NCBI GenBank assembly: GCA_019747735.1
Contig: JAIEQL010000009.1
Location: 1-45,343 of the forward strand
DNA: 45,343 nucleotides
Source of the DNA: Chthoniobacterales bacterium
GTDB lineage: Bacteria > Verrucomicrobiota > Verrucomicrobiia > Chthoniobacterales > UBA6821
Direction: 5' to 3'
Shown here piece after piece: positions 7,137-15,659 of the stretch. A model generated the notes under the pieces. That model searched no databases, was not told the origin of the DNA, and was given only the letters and a program-made list of their open reading frames with translations. Position 1 is the first letter of the stretch. Each line of letters starts with the position of its first letter. The translations under genes and the position numbers were made by a program.

Positions 7137-8780
7137 ATGAGTTCTTCAGCTACCGAAACAGTGATGGTTAATGTACAAGTCAATGGCGCGTGGAAGCAAT
7201 TTCCTAAAGGGACACGCCTCATTGAGGCTTGCATGCAGGCTGGAGAGCACATTCCTCATTATTGCTACCATCCTAAATTAAGCGTTCCTGGCAATTGCCG
7301 GATGTGTCTAGTCGAAACAGGCTCGCCGAAGATGACTCCTGATCGCAAGCCAGAGCTCGCTCCCGATGGTCATCCTCTCATCAACTGGAGCCCTCGCCCT
7401 GCAATCTCGTGTGCGTTGGAAATCTCGGAAGGGATGGCTGTGCGCACCAATTCTCCTCTTGTGGAAGAATGTCGCAAAGGAGTCATGGAATTTTTGCTTA
7501 TCAATCATCCGCTTGATTGTCCTATCTGCGACAAGGCGGGCGAGTGTCGTCTCCAGGAATTTTCAGTCGAGTATGGCCACGGAGGCTCTCGTTTTAAAGA
7601 AGAGAAGGTAAAAAAACCAAAGCATGTCGACATCGGCAAACATATCGTCCTTGATGATGAGCGTTGCATTCTCTGCTCCCGTTGCATTCGTTTCATGCAA
7701 GAAATAGCGCATGATGATGTACTGGGCTTTGTGGACCGCGGAAGCCATACCACCCTCACCGTCCATCCTGGAAAACGCCTCGACAACAATTACTCCTTGA
7801 ACACGGTGGATATCTGCCCTGTCGGCGCCCTGACTTCAAAAGATTTTCGCTTTAAGATGCGCGCCTGGTTTTTGAAAGAAACAAAAACTATCGATGTCAA
7901 TTGCGGCACAGGATGCAATATTCTCATCAGCAGTCGTGAAAACAAAATCCACCGGATCACACCCCGTCACAATGAAGAAGTCAACTCGTACTGGATGCCT
8001 GACTCTCATCGTTTGAATTATCACTATCTCCATCGTGAAGATCGATTAACTCATCCACTGCTCAAACGAGGAACTGAGAAAGCAACTTGGAAAATCGCAT
8101 TAACAGAGGTGCTCGAGGCACTCCGCCAAGAAACAGCAGGTTCTCTTGCCCTCATTGCTTCAGGACGCATGACCAATGAAGAGCTTTTTATGACACGCCG
8201 TCTCATGGAAACGCTTTCCATCACATTGTGCGATATTTTTGCACGACCCCAAAAAGGCGATGGATTCTTGATTTCAGCCGATGGCAATCCCAATACCCGA
8301 GGCGCCCAGCTGCTAGGCCTTACAGGAAGCACTCCAGGGGCTCGTCTTCCAGACATTGCCTCAGGTATTGCTTCTGGGAAAATTACTTCTCTCCTCTGCT
8401 TGCACGAAAACGCGGTAGCCTGTGGCATCCCTGAAACAGAGTTGAAGAAACTGAAAAACCTGATCGTCATTGATATTCTTCCCAATGCTACTACCGCTTT
8501 GGCTTCGCATCTGCTTCCTGGCTCAGCTCCATCAGAAAAACGAGGCACAATGATCAATCTCAAAGGTCGCCTCCAACGCCTCAACCAAGCCATTCAAGCC
8601 CCAGGCGAATCTCGTGATGATTGGGAAGTATTGCGTGACCTGAGTCAACAATACTCTGGAAACCAGATGCCATCGAGCTTTGAAGAGCTCTTTGCAGCTA
8701 TGGCTGCTGAGATTCCAGGCTTTCAAAATCTCAATTTTGGAAAGATCGGAGATTTGGGAGTGGCTCTGTTGAGTAATTAA
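7137..8780 (+). CDS. nuoG: NADH-quinone oxidoreductase subunit G (complex I)
   Basis: This is the electron-carrying peripheral-arm subunit of complex I. Its iron-sulfur ligands are all visible: a 2Fe-2S site (Cys43, Cys54, Cys57, Cys92, with the long spacing before the last cysteine seen in Thermus Nqo3), a His-Cys3 4Fe-4S site (His124, Cys128, Cys131, Cys137) and a further 4Fe-4S site (Cys177, Cys180, Cys183, Cys227). The rest is a shortened molybdopterin-oxidoreductase-like domain. At 547 residues it is shorter than the 780-910 residue proteins of Thermus and E. coli. It stands alone: nuoD is 2.5 kb away on the other strand and no other nuo gene is in the window. A repeat overlaps its stop codon. 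Confidence 0.93.
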   Translation: MSSSATETVMVNVQVNGAWKQFPKGTRLIEACMQAGEHIPHYCYHPKLSVPGNCRMCLVETGSPKMTPDRKPELAPDGHPLINWSPRPAISCALEISEGMAVRTNSPLVEECRKGVMEFLLINHPLDCPICDKAGECRLQEFSVEYGHGGSRFKEEKVKKPKHVDIGKHIVLDDERCILCSRCIRFMQEIAHDDVLGFVDRGSHTTLTVHPGKRLDNNYSLNTVDICPVGALTSKDFRFKMRAWFLKETKTIDVNCGTGCNILISSRENKIHRITPRHNEEVNSYWMPDSHRLNYHYLHREDRLTHPLLKRGTEKATWKIALTEVLEALRQETAGSLALIASGRMTNEELFMTRRLMETLSITLCDIFARPQKGDGFLISADGNPNTRGAQLLGLTGSTPGARLPDIASGIASGKITSLLCLHENAVACGIPETELKKLKNLIVIDILPNATTALASHLLPGSAPSEKRGTMINLKGRLQRLNQAIQAPGESRDDWEVLRDLSQQYSGNQMPSSFEELFAAMAAEIPGFQNLNFGKIGDLGVALLSN

Positions 8781-9008
8781 TTCACAGGGATGGAAGCGAT
8801 AGAAGGGATGAAGAATCGAAACAAGTAAGGAGTATTTTCGAGATAGAAATAAGGCAGTATTTCGAAATGTATATTTTCATCGCATGATTTTTTTCTAAAA
8901 ACAAAACTTTGGTAAAATACCTTGTCAATCTTGCGCTAGCTACGCTTTACCCTTTACTGTTGACTCTTTACTGCATTTTTTCTGCCATCGCTTCCATCCC
9001 TGTGAATT
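8779..9008. mobile_element. Palindrome-ended element, family B (230 bp)
   Basis: Perfect 22-bp inverted repeats at 8779-8800 and 8987-9008, including ATTCACAGGGATGGAAGCGA, bound the gap between nuoG and ispD. The left end overlaps the nuoG stop codon. The same left-end motif, with two A/G changes, recurs at 11169-11201 beside pyruvate kinase. The interior is AT-rich and codes for nothing visible. The ispD promoter would have to lie inside or at the right end of the element. Confidence 0.75.
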
Positions 9009-9024
9009 TCTGTTTTGGCGAGCA

Positions 9025-9756
9025 ATGAAAACAAATCTTCCCAAAACCGCAGCCCTCATTGTCGCTGCTGGCTCCAGCACACGCTTTGGTCAAGATAAAC
9101 TGACCACCATAGTGCATCAGCGTCCGCTCATCAGTTACAGCTTGAAAGCCTTTGCCCAGGCTCCTTCTATTGAGGCCATCATTCTTGTCGTCCCACCAGA
9201 GCGCCTAGAACAATTTGCCATCATTGTTGCCTCCATGAAGATGCCTGCGCTAAGAGCAAAGACGCGCATCGTCAGTGGTGGCAGCAATCGTCATCAATCT
9301 GTAGAACGAGGCATAGCAGCCCTGCCTGCCGAAATTACTTTTGTCGCCATTCATGATGGAGCTCGTCCCCTGATCACTCCAGTGCTCATTGAACGGACGC
9401 TCCAAGCCGCCTATAAGCACGGCACTGCCGCTTTGGCATGCCCAGTTACCGATACTCTTCATCGCACTGACGCTGATGGGAATGCTCAAGAGACCATCGA
9501 TCGCAATCAACTCTGGGCTATGCAAACACCTCAAGTTTTTCGTGCTGTTGATCTGATTAATAATCTTACTATCACGGGAATTGCCCATGAAACAGGCTTT
9601 GAAAAAGCACCTCCCACTGATGAAGTCTCTGCCTTTTTACAAGGCGGGCTCCGCGTTCACCTCTTAGAAAATAGAGAGCCCAATATTAAAGTGACCTACC
9701 CTGAAGATCTTGCCCTTGTTGCGGCTTATTTAGCGCGCCCTGAAAAATTGAAATGA
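9025..9756 (+). CDS. ispD: 2-C-methyl-D-erythritol 4-phosphate cytidylyltransferase
   Basis: IspD couples MEP to CTP in the non-mevalonate isoprenoid pathway, in the cytosol. The 243-residue protein has the nucleotidyltransferase loop LIVAAGSSTRFGQDK (11-25) with Arg20 and Lys25 in the positions of the catalytic pair, HDGARPLI in the middle and MQTPQVFRA toward the end, all typical. The length is normal for the family. It lies 16 bp after a 230 bp repeat and ends 2 bp from the convergent pyruvate kinase gene, with no room for a separate terminator. Confidence 0.94.
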   Translation: MKTNLPKTAALIVAAGSSTRFGQDKLTTIVHQRPLISYSLKAFAQAPSIEAIILVVPPERLEQFAIIVASMKMPALRAKTRIVSGGSNRHQSVERGIAALPAEITFVAIHDGARPLITPVLIERTLQAAYKHGTAALACPVTDTLHRTDADGNAQETIDRNQLWAMQTPQVFRAVDLINNLTITGIAHETGFEKAPPTDEVSAFLQGGLRVHLLENREPNIKVTYPEDLALVAAYLARPEKLK

Positions 9757-9758
9757 TA

Positions 9759-11174
9759 CTATATTTTTCTCAATTGAATGGCGTCAAAGCGTTCCTCTCC
9801 TTCAATCATGTCGCTAAGAAGAACGAGATGATTGCCTTTTTTCATGAGTGATTTTTCAAGGAAAACTTTTTCAGTATGCTCGATGGTAGCTTCTGAGCAC
9901 TCTTGAAAAGGGAGCACGAGAGGATAGGTACCCCAGTTGAGGATGAGATGACGCGCAACCATTTCTGAAGAGGTAAGAGCAAAGATCGGGGCCCTCTCAG
10001 GGCGCAAGCGGCTTGCGTAGTCAGCCATCATACCATGACGTGTGAAGACTGCTAATCCTGATTGGGGCAAAGAATTGGCCAAAGAGACACCTGAACGAGC
10101 TGTCTTTTGACGTGAGTTTTCACCATCAACGTCTTTTGCATAAGGAGCATGGCCGCTTCTCTCAATACGAAGAGCTACACGATCCATGATGCGAACGCAT
10201 TCAACCGGATATTTTCCCACCGTGGTTTCACCACTGAGCATAATGGCATCGGCTTGTTCAAAAACGGCATTGGCAACGTCAGTGATCTCGGCCCGTGTTG
10301 GGACAGGATTTTCAATCATCGATTCAAGAAGATGAGTAGCGACGACAACTGGGCGTCCCAGTTGCAATGCTTTTTTCATGATGCGACGTTGAATAATGGG
10401 AAGCTCTTCCATGGGGCATTCAATGCCAAGATCACCACGGGCAATCATGACAGAATCAGTTGCTTCAATAATTTCATCGATGCATTTGACAGCCGATTGA
10501 TCTTCGATTTTAGCCATGACACGCGCTGTCCCATTGTAAGAGGCAATGACACGCCTCATTTCTAAGACATCGGCAGCTTCTCGACAAAAACTCAAAGCGA
10601 TAAAATCGACTCCAAGCTCACAACCCACAGCGACATCAGCAATATCTTTTTCAGTGAGAGGAGGAAGGTTGACACGCACACCGGGAAGATTGATGTGACG
10701 GCGCGATCCGAGTGGTCCTGGAGTAAGGACTTCACAGCGAATGCGATTATTTTTTTTACTGAGAACCTTGAGATGAAGCACACCATTGTCCACGAGCATC
10801 ACATCTCCTTCTGCAATATCATCAATCAAACCATCATAGTTGACATCGACAGAGTAAACTTCTTCGCTTGCCGCTCCACGAACTGTGAACTCTAAAATAT
10901 CTCCAATCTTAAGATGTAATTTGGAAGGAAGGTCACCTGTACGGACAGCAGGTCCTTGTGTGTCCATAAGGATACCAATGATAAGACCCAGTTCTTTAGC
11001 AATGCTTCGAATCCTAGGAACAATCTGACGAACCCAATCATGGTGAGCATGACTCATATTGAGCCTAAAAATATTAGTTCCGGCTAACATCATCTCACTA
11101 AGACGTTCTGGAGTTTCACTAGCAGGGCCAAGTGTTGCGATGATGCGAGTTTTACGAAGAGAAGATGGATTCAC
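9759..11174 (-). CDS. pyk: Pyruvate kinase, apparently starting at a GTG inside a repeat
   Basis: This glycolytic enzyme converts phosphoenolpyruvate and ADP to pyruvate and ATP. The 471-residue protein has RKTRIIATLGPASE at the N-terminus, AKIEDQSAVKCIDEII and MIARGDLGIE in the active-site barrel, and a C-terminal allosteric-type domain. The only start codon that keeps the first beta strand is GTG at 11172-11174; reading upstream in frame there is no ATG before a stop. That GTG is inside a copy of the repeat motif ATTCACAGGGAT (11169-11180). No Shine-Dalgarno sequence is visible before it. Confidence 0.93.
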   Translation of the reverse strand: MNPSSLRKTRIIATLGPASETPERLSEMMLAGTNIFRLNMSHAHHDWVRQIVPRIRSIAKELGLIIGILMDTQGPAVRTGDLPSKLHLKIGDILEFTVRGAASEEVYSVDVNYDGLIDDIAEGDVMLVDNGVLHLKVLSKKNNRIRCEVLTPGPLGSRRHINLPGVRVNLPPLTEKDIADVAVGCELGVDFIALSFCREAADVLEMRRVIASYNGTARVMAKIEDQSAVKCIDEIIEATDSVMIARGDLGIECPMEELPIIQRRIMKKALQLGRPVVVATHLLESMIENPVPTRAEITDVANAVFEQADAIMLSGETTVGKYPVECVRIMDRVALRIERSGHAPYAKDVDGENSRQKTARSGVSLANSLPQSGLAVFTRHGMMADYASRLRPERAPIFALTSSEMVARHLILNWGTYPLVLPFQECSEATIEHTEKVFLEKSLMKKGNHLVLLSDMIEGEERFDAIQLRKI

Positions 11175-11334
11175 AGGGATAGAAGCGATGGAAGGGATAA
11201 GAAAAAGATATTATTTAGTATTATCTAGAGTTTTAGTTTTTTTAAATCTTTGTCGGATGAATTTTAGTTGAGTTGTTAGATTTTATTTTATTAAAAGTTT
11301 CTTTTATCCCTTCCATCTCTGTTAGTTATTTTCC
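11169..11334. repeat. Family B-related repeat between pyk and nuoD
   Basis: The left part (11169-11201) repeats the family B end seen at 8780, with two base changes. Toward the right end, TTTATCCCTTCCATCTCTGT (11308-11327) is an inverted partner of GATGGAAGGGATAA (11187-11200), so the spacer can form a long imperfect stem. The interior is AT-rich with no gene. It separates pyk from nuoD on the same strand and supplies the pyk start codon. Confidence 0.6.
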
Positions 11335-12585
11335 CTATCGATCGCATTCTCCAAAGACGAAGTCGAGACTTCCAATGATAGCCACAATATCTGAGATCAA
11401 ACAGCCCGGAAGGAGTTTTTCAAGAATGCTACAGTTCATGAAGGAAGGCCCACGAATTTTAAGACGATAAGGAACACCTCCTCCTTTGCTATGGATGTAG
11501 AAACCGAGTTCTCCTTTGGGATTTTCAGCGCCAAAATAGATTTCACCAGCAGGAGCATTAATCCCTTCAGTCGTGATGATAAAATGATGGATGAGTTCTT
11601 CCATTTTTTCTAAAACAGCCTCTTTTTGGGGGAGCATGTTTTTGGGATCAACAGCATTGATAGGGCCTGTTGGAAGAGAGTTAATTGCTTGCTCTAAAAT
11701 ACGCACACTTTGGTTCATTTCCTCCATGCGGACAAGGTAGCGATCATAGGCATCACCTACCGAACCAATGGGAATTTCAAAATCGTAACGTGGATAATCA
11801 AGATAAGGATTAGAGCGACGCAAATCATGTTCAACGCCAGAGCCTCGTAAATTGGGGCCTGTGAGAGCAAAACTGATGGCTTCTTCGCGTGAGATAATTC
11901 CAAGATCACGGGTGCGGTCGACGAAAATGCGATTGCGTGTGAGCAGATTGTGAATCTCTTTGAGAACTAATTTAAAGTTGGTGGTAAAATCGAGCAACTG
12001 TGCAGCGAACCCCTCAGGGAGATCGCGGACTTGCCCACCAATACGAGTATAGCTGGTGGTGAAGCGGGCTCCGGTTAACAATTCGCAAAGGTTATAAATT
12101 TTTTCACGCTCTGCAAAAGTGTACATAAAAACAGAGACCGCTCCGATATCCATACTGGCTGCTCCTAGACCCAGAAGGTGAGCAGAGATGCGGGCTAGCT
12201 CGCAGCAAATCACACGAATTGTTTTTCCTCGAGGAGGAAGTTCCCATCCCATGAGCTTCTCTACCGCGAGAGCGTAGGCTACGTTATTAGCTAAAGGGGC
12301 AAGATAATCGAGGCGATCGGTATAGGGAATAAACTGATGGTAGGTCATGTTTTCGGCGATCTTTTCATCGCCACGATGAAGATAGCCAACATGCGTCGTG
12401 ACGTTGGTAATGATTTCCCCATCGAGATCAAGTTCTAAACGCAAGACACCATGCGTTGCAGGATGGGAAGGGCCCATGTTGAGAGACATTTTTTCTCCCA
12501 TCATCTCTTCCGCATTAAGACGCTTTCCAGCCTCCTTGACACGGGCAAGAACTTCCGATTGCTCAAAAATAGTTTTAGTACTCAT
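11335..12585 (-). CDS. nuoD: NADH-quinone oxidoreductase subunit D (complex I)
   Basis: NuoD is the 49-kDa quinone-site subunit of complex I. The 416-residue protein has LNMGPSHPATHGVLRLELDL near the start, GYLHRGDEKIAE, YTDRLDYLAPLANNVAYA and the C-terminal SLDFVFGECDR, all hallmarks of the family. Length is normal. No nuoC or nuoE flanks it; upstream is a tRNA gene and downstream pyk. It is thus one of two isolated nuo genes in the window and other subunits must be encoded elsewhere. Confidence 0.95.
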   Translation of the reverse strand: MSTKTIFEQSEVLARVKEAGKRLNAEEMMGEKMSLNMGPSHPATHGVLRLELDLDGEIITNVTTHVGYLHRGDEKIAENMTYHQFIPYTDRLDYLAPLANNVAYALAVEKLMGWELPPRGKTIRVICCELARISAHLLGLGAASMDIGAVSVFMYTFAEREKIYNLCELLTGARFTTSYTRIGGQVRDLPEGFAAQLLDFTTNFKLVLKEIHNLLTRNRIFVDRTRDLGIISREEAISFALTGPNLRGSGVEHDLRRSNPYLDYPRYDFEIPIGSVGDAYDRYLVRMEEMNQSVRILEQAINSLPTGPINAVDPKNMLPQKEAVLEKMEELIHHFIITTEGINAPAGEIYFGAENPKGELGFYIHSKGGGVPYRLKIRGPSFMNCSILEKLLPGCLISDIVAIIGSLDFVFGECDR

Positions 12586-12592
12586 AAAAAAG

Positions 12593-12665
12593 TGGGGGTA
12601 CCTGGATTCGAACCAGGAACCAACCAGTTATGAGCCGGCTGCTCTAACCGTTGAGCTATACCCCC
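12593..12665 (-). tRNA. tRNA with CAT anticodon (elongator tRNA-Met or tRNA-Ile2)
   Basis: The minus strand folds as a 73-nt tRNA: acceptor GGGGGTA/TACCCCC, D-arm GCTC...GAGC, anticodon arm GCCGG-CTCATAA-CTGGT (anticodon CAT) and T-arm CCTGG-TTCGAAT-CCAGG, with discriminator A. CCA is not encoded. A CAT anticodon can serve elongator Met, or Ile if C34 is modified to lysidine; I cannot decide which here. The first acceptor pair is G-C, unlike initiator tRNAs. It lies 7 bp upstream of the nuoD start. Confidence 0.92.
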
Positions 12666-12735
12666 AAAGGGCCAAGATGGTAATGGTAAATGAAGTGTAA
12701 AGTAAAGGGGAAAGAGGGTTACCTGTGTAGAGAAT

Positions 12736-15144
12736 TTAATCAAAATAATCAAAACGATTATTGGCTCGTTCGAAGTACTCCACCTCATTACGAACAGGAA
12801 CTTTTCCAAAATTTGCTATTGGTTCTATTGATTTGTACCATTGATCCTTTGCTCTCCTTATCTCTTGATCTCGTTGCTTAATATTACTTAGTTGTTCTTG
12901 AACACCTCGCCTGCTTTCTGAAACTCGTAAAAGCGCAAGCTCCTTTTGCTCTTCACTACCCTCTTGTCGCAGGAGGTTGGCTGCTTCGGTTTGACGGCGC
13001 ATGGCTTGCTGACAACTTTGCCAAGCTTGATAACTTTTTTCTACTTGGAGCTTCTCTTCATTGTAGAAAGGCTTTAGCCAAGAGTCTATAAAGTCGCTTC
13101 CCCCGTTATAGCTATTAAGATCAGGGCTGTTAAGGTAATAGAATACATCCTCCGTATCCTTTGTTAGCTTATACATATCAAGCCAGCTATTAGCCCAATC
13201 ATCGTCATTGCCTTTCCAATCTCTCATAAAATTAGAAAGAGAATCAGCTTTTTGTTCTGCTTGCTGAGCTTTTGCTAAATAATAATTGCTGACTCCTTTG
13301 TCTTCTTTTTTAAGAACAGCATCATAAAATTCTCGTTTGAAGGCATGGTAATGTCTAATGTTTCTGCGAATCCCAACCCGATAAAAGCGAAAGAAAGCTA
13401 CAAGGGAAGGAGTGGTCTGAATGAGCTCATTCGTCCTCTTAACTATTTCAACTGTTTTTTGCATGACTTTAAGATCATCTTTGAAATATTGTTGAAAACG
13501 ATTCTCATCAACCCACTCCATTATCTTTGCATTAGGAGTTGAAAGGTAATAATCCAATGAGAAAATAGAGGGAGTATAAATAGAATAATCTTTCTTGGTG
13601 TTAGAAGGAGCAAATACATAGCCTGTGCTTCCTGCTATTACATGGCTGTCAAAGTCTTTAATAAATTGCGTACTCTCCGGATTATTCCAATTCATTTCAC
13701 GACGACTATTCATTGATATTACTCTATCAAAACTAGATTGATAGTTGCTGAGATCCCGAGAACAGGAATCAAGGACTTTATTATCATCAGTTGGTTTGAT
13801 ATAAGTCCCTGGCTTTCGTCGAAAAAAAAATTCTTCTTCACGTAAGGGATTTCCTAGGAGGAGAGCATTTTTGTAATTTCTAGCATCTAGTTTGCACTTT
13901 TCTAAAAATAGAAAATAGTTTTCGAAATAAAGATGTTTTTCCTCTACAACAGCAAGATTTTTAGCATTCTCTAGCCTGCTTTGAGCATCCTTATCAGCTT
14001 TCTCATTTTGAAGAAACTCGTGAATAAACTTCTCTGCTTTAAGAAGCCTTTTGGGTTGTGCCAAGCGAGCAAGCTCACCTTCTTTGAAAATTTCGTTGGC
14101 AGCTATATGGCTTTCAGCACATTCTTCATACCATTTAGAAACTTTGTTAATACCCTCGTATAAGATTACAAGAGACTCTTTATCCTTCTTTTTTAAAGCA
14201 GCTATCATACCATCATAAATCAAAAATTTTTTTCCATAAGTTCTTATTAATGCTTTTAGGGTATTATAGTTCACAGTGTTATTGGCAAGCTCAAGACCAG
14301 CTAACTCTTTTTTAAGTGAAGAAATTTTTCTTTGTAATTCTTCATATTGTTCAAAAACCTGAGGCAGGCGTTTTCTTAGACGTTGAAGATCTCTTTCTGA
14401 AGGAGCCATGCGTAATCTATCTTTTACTAGCTCTTCATATTCTTGGACAAATTTAGGGTTATGCTGTTTTGCCATTCCTAGATCTTTTTTCGAAGGAATC
14501 AATAAATGAATGCGCTCCATACTATTTTTTGAAGAATTTTCTAAAGCTTTCTCAAGCATTTGCACAACCTCTTTCGACATCTCCACGAGCTCCCCTAGCC
14601 GTTTTAGCCTTGGCTCGTTTTGTTGTTGCTCAATAGGACCAGCGCTGTTGTTTTGCTCAAGAAAAGCTGACTGAGTTTCTTGGTAAACCTCGTAGCGTTG
14701 TAACCAAGTTTGATAAAGATTGCGGAGTTCCTGTTCTGAAACTGCTGTTCCTTTTCCAGGCAAATCAGCAACAACCTCTCGAGCCTCTTGAATTCTTTGT
14801 TCCAGGATGCCTAGATCAGAAAGATCTTCCTCTTCCAAGAGGTCCCGGGATCGTGGAACCGCCTCCTTTTTTGGACTTGTAAGAATCTTTCCTTGGCCAT
14901 CACTTGATTCATTACTTTCGCTCTTGAGGAGCACGTTCTTGACAGAAGCAGAAGGAACATAACTTGTCCCAACGTTATTGATAAGCCCCCGCTCTTCTTC
15001 CTCTTTGCTATATTTTCCAGCCTTTTCAGCCTCTTTACTCTTTGAGTCTTCGTCGTTTTTTGTTTCTGCTTTCATCATCGCGCTCACGCGCACAGGCGCA
15101 AGCACAAGGAGGATTAGGAGTAGCAAGAAGGAAAGTTTTTTCAT
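12736..15144 (-). CDS. Large secreted coiled-coil protein, unrecognised
   Basis: I do not recognise this 802-residue protein. It opens with a clear signal peptide (KKLSFLLLLILLVLAPVRVSA), then a charged Lys/Glu-rich stretch, and is predicted by eye to be mostly helical with several long coiled-coil runs (about 100-310, 360-430 and 720-790) rich in Glu, Lys, Gln and Leu. A mixed Tyr/Phe/Asn-rich part lies between (about 450-560). There are no cysteine-rich, catalytic or anchoring motifs I can name. It is likely exported to the periplasm or beyond. Repeats lie upstream and a tRNA downstream, so it seems to be a single-gene unit. Confidence 0.75.
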   Translation of the reverse strand: MKKLSFLLLLILLVLAPVRVSAMMKAETKNDEDSKSKEAEKAGKYSKEEEERGLINNVGTSYVPSASVKNVLLKSESNESSDGQGKILTSPKKEAVPRSRDLLEEEDLSDLGILEQRIQEAREVVADLPGKGTAVSEQELRNLYQTWLQRYEVYQETQSAFLEQNNSAGPIEQQQNEPRLKRLGELVEMSKEVVQMLEKALENSSKNSMERIHLLIPSKKDLGMAKQHNPKFVQEYEELVKDRLRMAPSERDLQRLRKRLPQVFEQYEELQRKISSLKKELAGLELANNTVNYNTLKALIRTYGKKFLIYDGMIAALKKKDKESLVILYEGINKVSKWYEECAESHIAANEIFKEGELARLAQPKRLLKAEKFIHEFLQNEKADKDAQSRLENAKNLAVVEEKHLYFENYFLFLEKCKLDARNYKNALLLGNPLREEEFFFRRKPGTYIKPTDDNKVLDSCSRDLSNYQSSFDRVISMNSRREMNWNNPESTQFIKDFDSHVIAGSTGYVFAPSNTKKDYSIYTPSIFSLDYYLSTPNAKIMEWVDENRFQQYFKDDLKVMQKTVEIVKRTNELIQTTPSLVAFFRFYRVGIRRNIRHYHAFKREFYDAVLKKEDKGVSNYYLAKAQQAEQKADSLSNFMRDWKGNDDDWANSWLDMYKLTKDTEDVFYYLNSPDLNSYNGGSDFIDSWLKPFYNEEKLQVEKSYQAWQSCQQAMRRQTEAANLLRQEGSEEQKELALLRVSESRRGVQEQLSNIKQRDQEIRRAKDQWYKSIEPIANFGKVPVRNEVEYFERANNRFDYFD

Positions 15145-15236
15145 GAAGGAGGAAATTGTTTTTTATGAAAACTAGAGAAAAACCAAAGAGTCATAAAGAA
15201 AGTTTTAAGGAAATAAAGCCCCCCTGTTTTTTTATA

Positions 15237-15401
15237 ATATAGTCAAATTACTTAGAAATTACATGAAAGAACGCAGAGATTTTTAGAAAAGGCAAGGCCG
15301 AAGAGCGAGCGCTATATCTTATAACGGGAGTAATGAGAACGCAGTCTTTTCCTGAAAAGATCACGTCAATTTTGTGTAATTTCTAAGTAATTTGACTATA
15401 T
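15237..15401. mobile_element. Palindrome-ended element, family C copy 1 (165 bp)
   Basis: Perfect 27-bp inverted ends lie at 15237-15263 and 15375-15401 (outer part ATATAGTCAAATTACTTAG). The 111-bp interior has no coding potential and contains AAGGCCGAAGAGCGAGCGCT and two direct GAACGCAG motifs. The same element is at 45021-45184 with no base change inside it, and a related one with different arms at 19258-19421. It lies upstream of the secreted coiled-coil gene. Confidence 0.8.
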
Positions 15402-15580
15402 CTTGTGACTGCCAACATCAGTTCATTTCAGAAAATAATTAGCCACAAAGAGCGCAAAAAAACACAAAAGAATTTTTTTATCTCTGTGTTCTTTTGTGGC
15501 TAATTTCTTCCTGCGTTGGCTACGTTAGTAATTTTCTTAACTTAGCGCCATTCGGTAATGACCCCATTGCTCAACGCCAT
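15402..15580. repeat. Right-hand part of an IS-like repeat, with a hairpin
   Basis: The sequence after element C is also shared with the window end (45185-45343), with a one-base change, a one-base and a 9-base length difference around 15450-15500. It includes an imperfect hairpin between AATTAGCCAC (15437) and GTGGCTAATT (15505), and ends in CTTAACTTAGCGCCATT (15536-15552) plus TGACCCCATTGCTC. That end is the inverted complement of the left end of the unit at 44936. The matching left end is missing here. The remaining bases to 15659 hold only a small ACCAAC/GTTGGT hairpin. Confidence 0.65.
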
Positions 15581-15659
15581 TTGTTAGTCTTACCCGGAAT
15601 TTTTGAGAAGATACACCAACGACATGTTGGTACAAGCCTGAAACCAATTCTTCCCTAAC

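Noticed and set aside
10149..10565. Plus-strand open frame of 138 codons inside pyruvate kinase
   Set aside because: It is antisense to a well-conserved enzyme gene with no family features or start signals of its own.
12398..12700. Plus-strand frame across the CAU tRNA
   Set aside because: It is antisense to nuoD and runs through a tRNA gene, so it is a chance frame.
15437..15505. CRISPR-like array or rRNA fragment in the repeat region
   Set aside because: It is a single imperfect hairpin with A-rich AGCCACAAA arms, not spaced direct repeats, and matches no rRNA segment I know.
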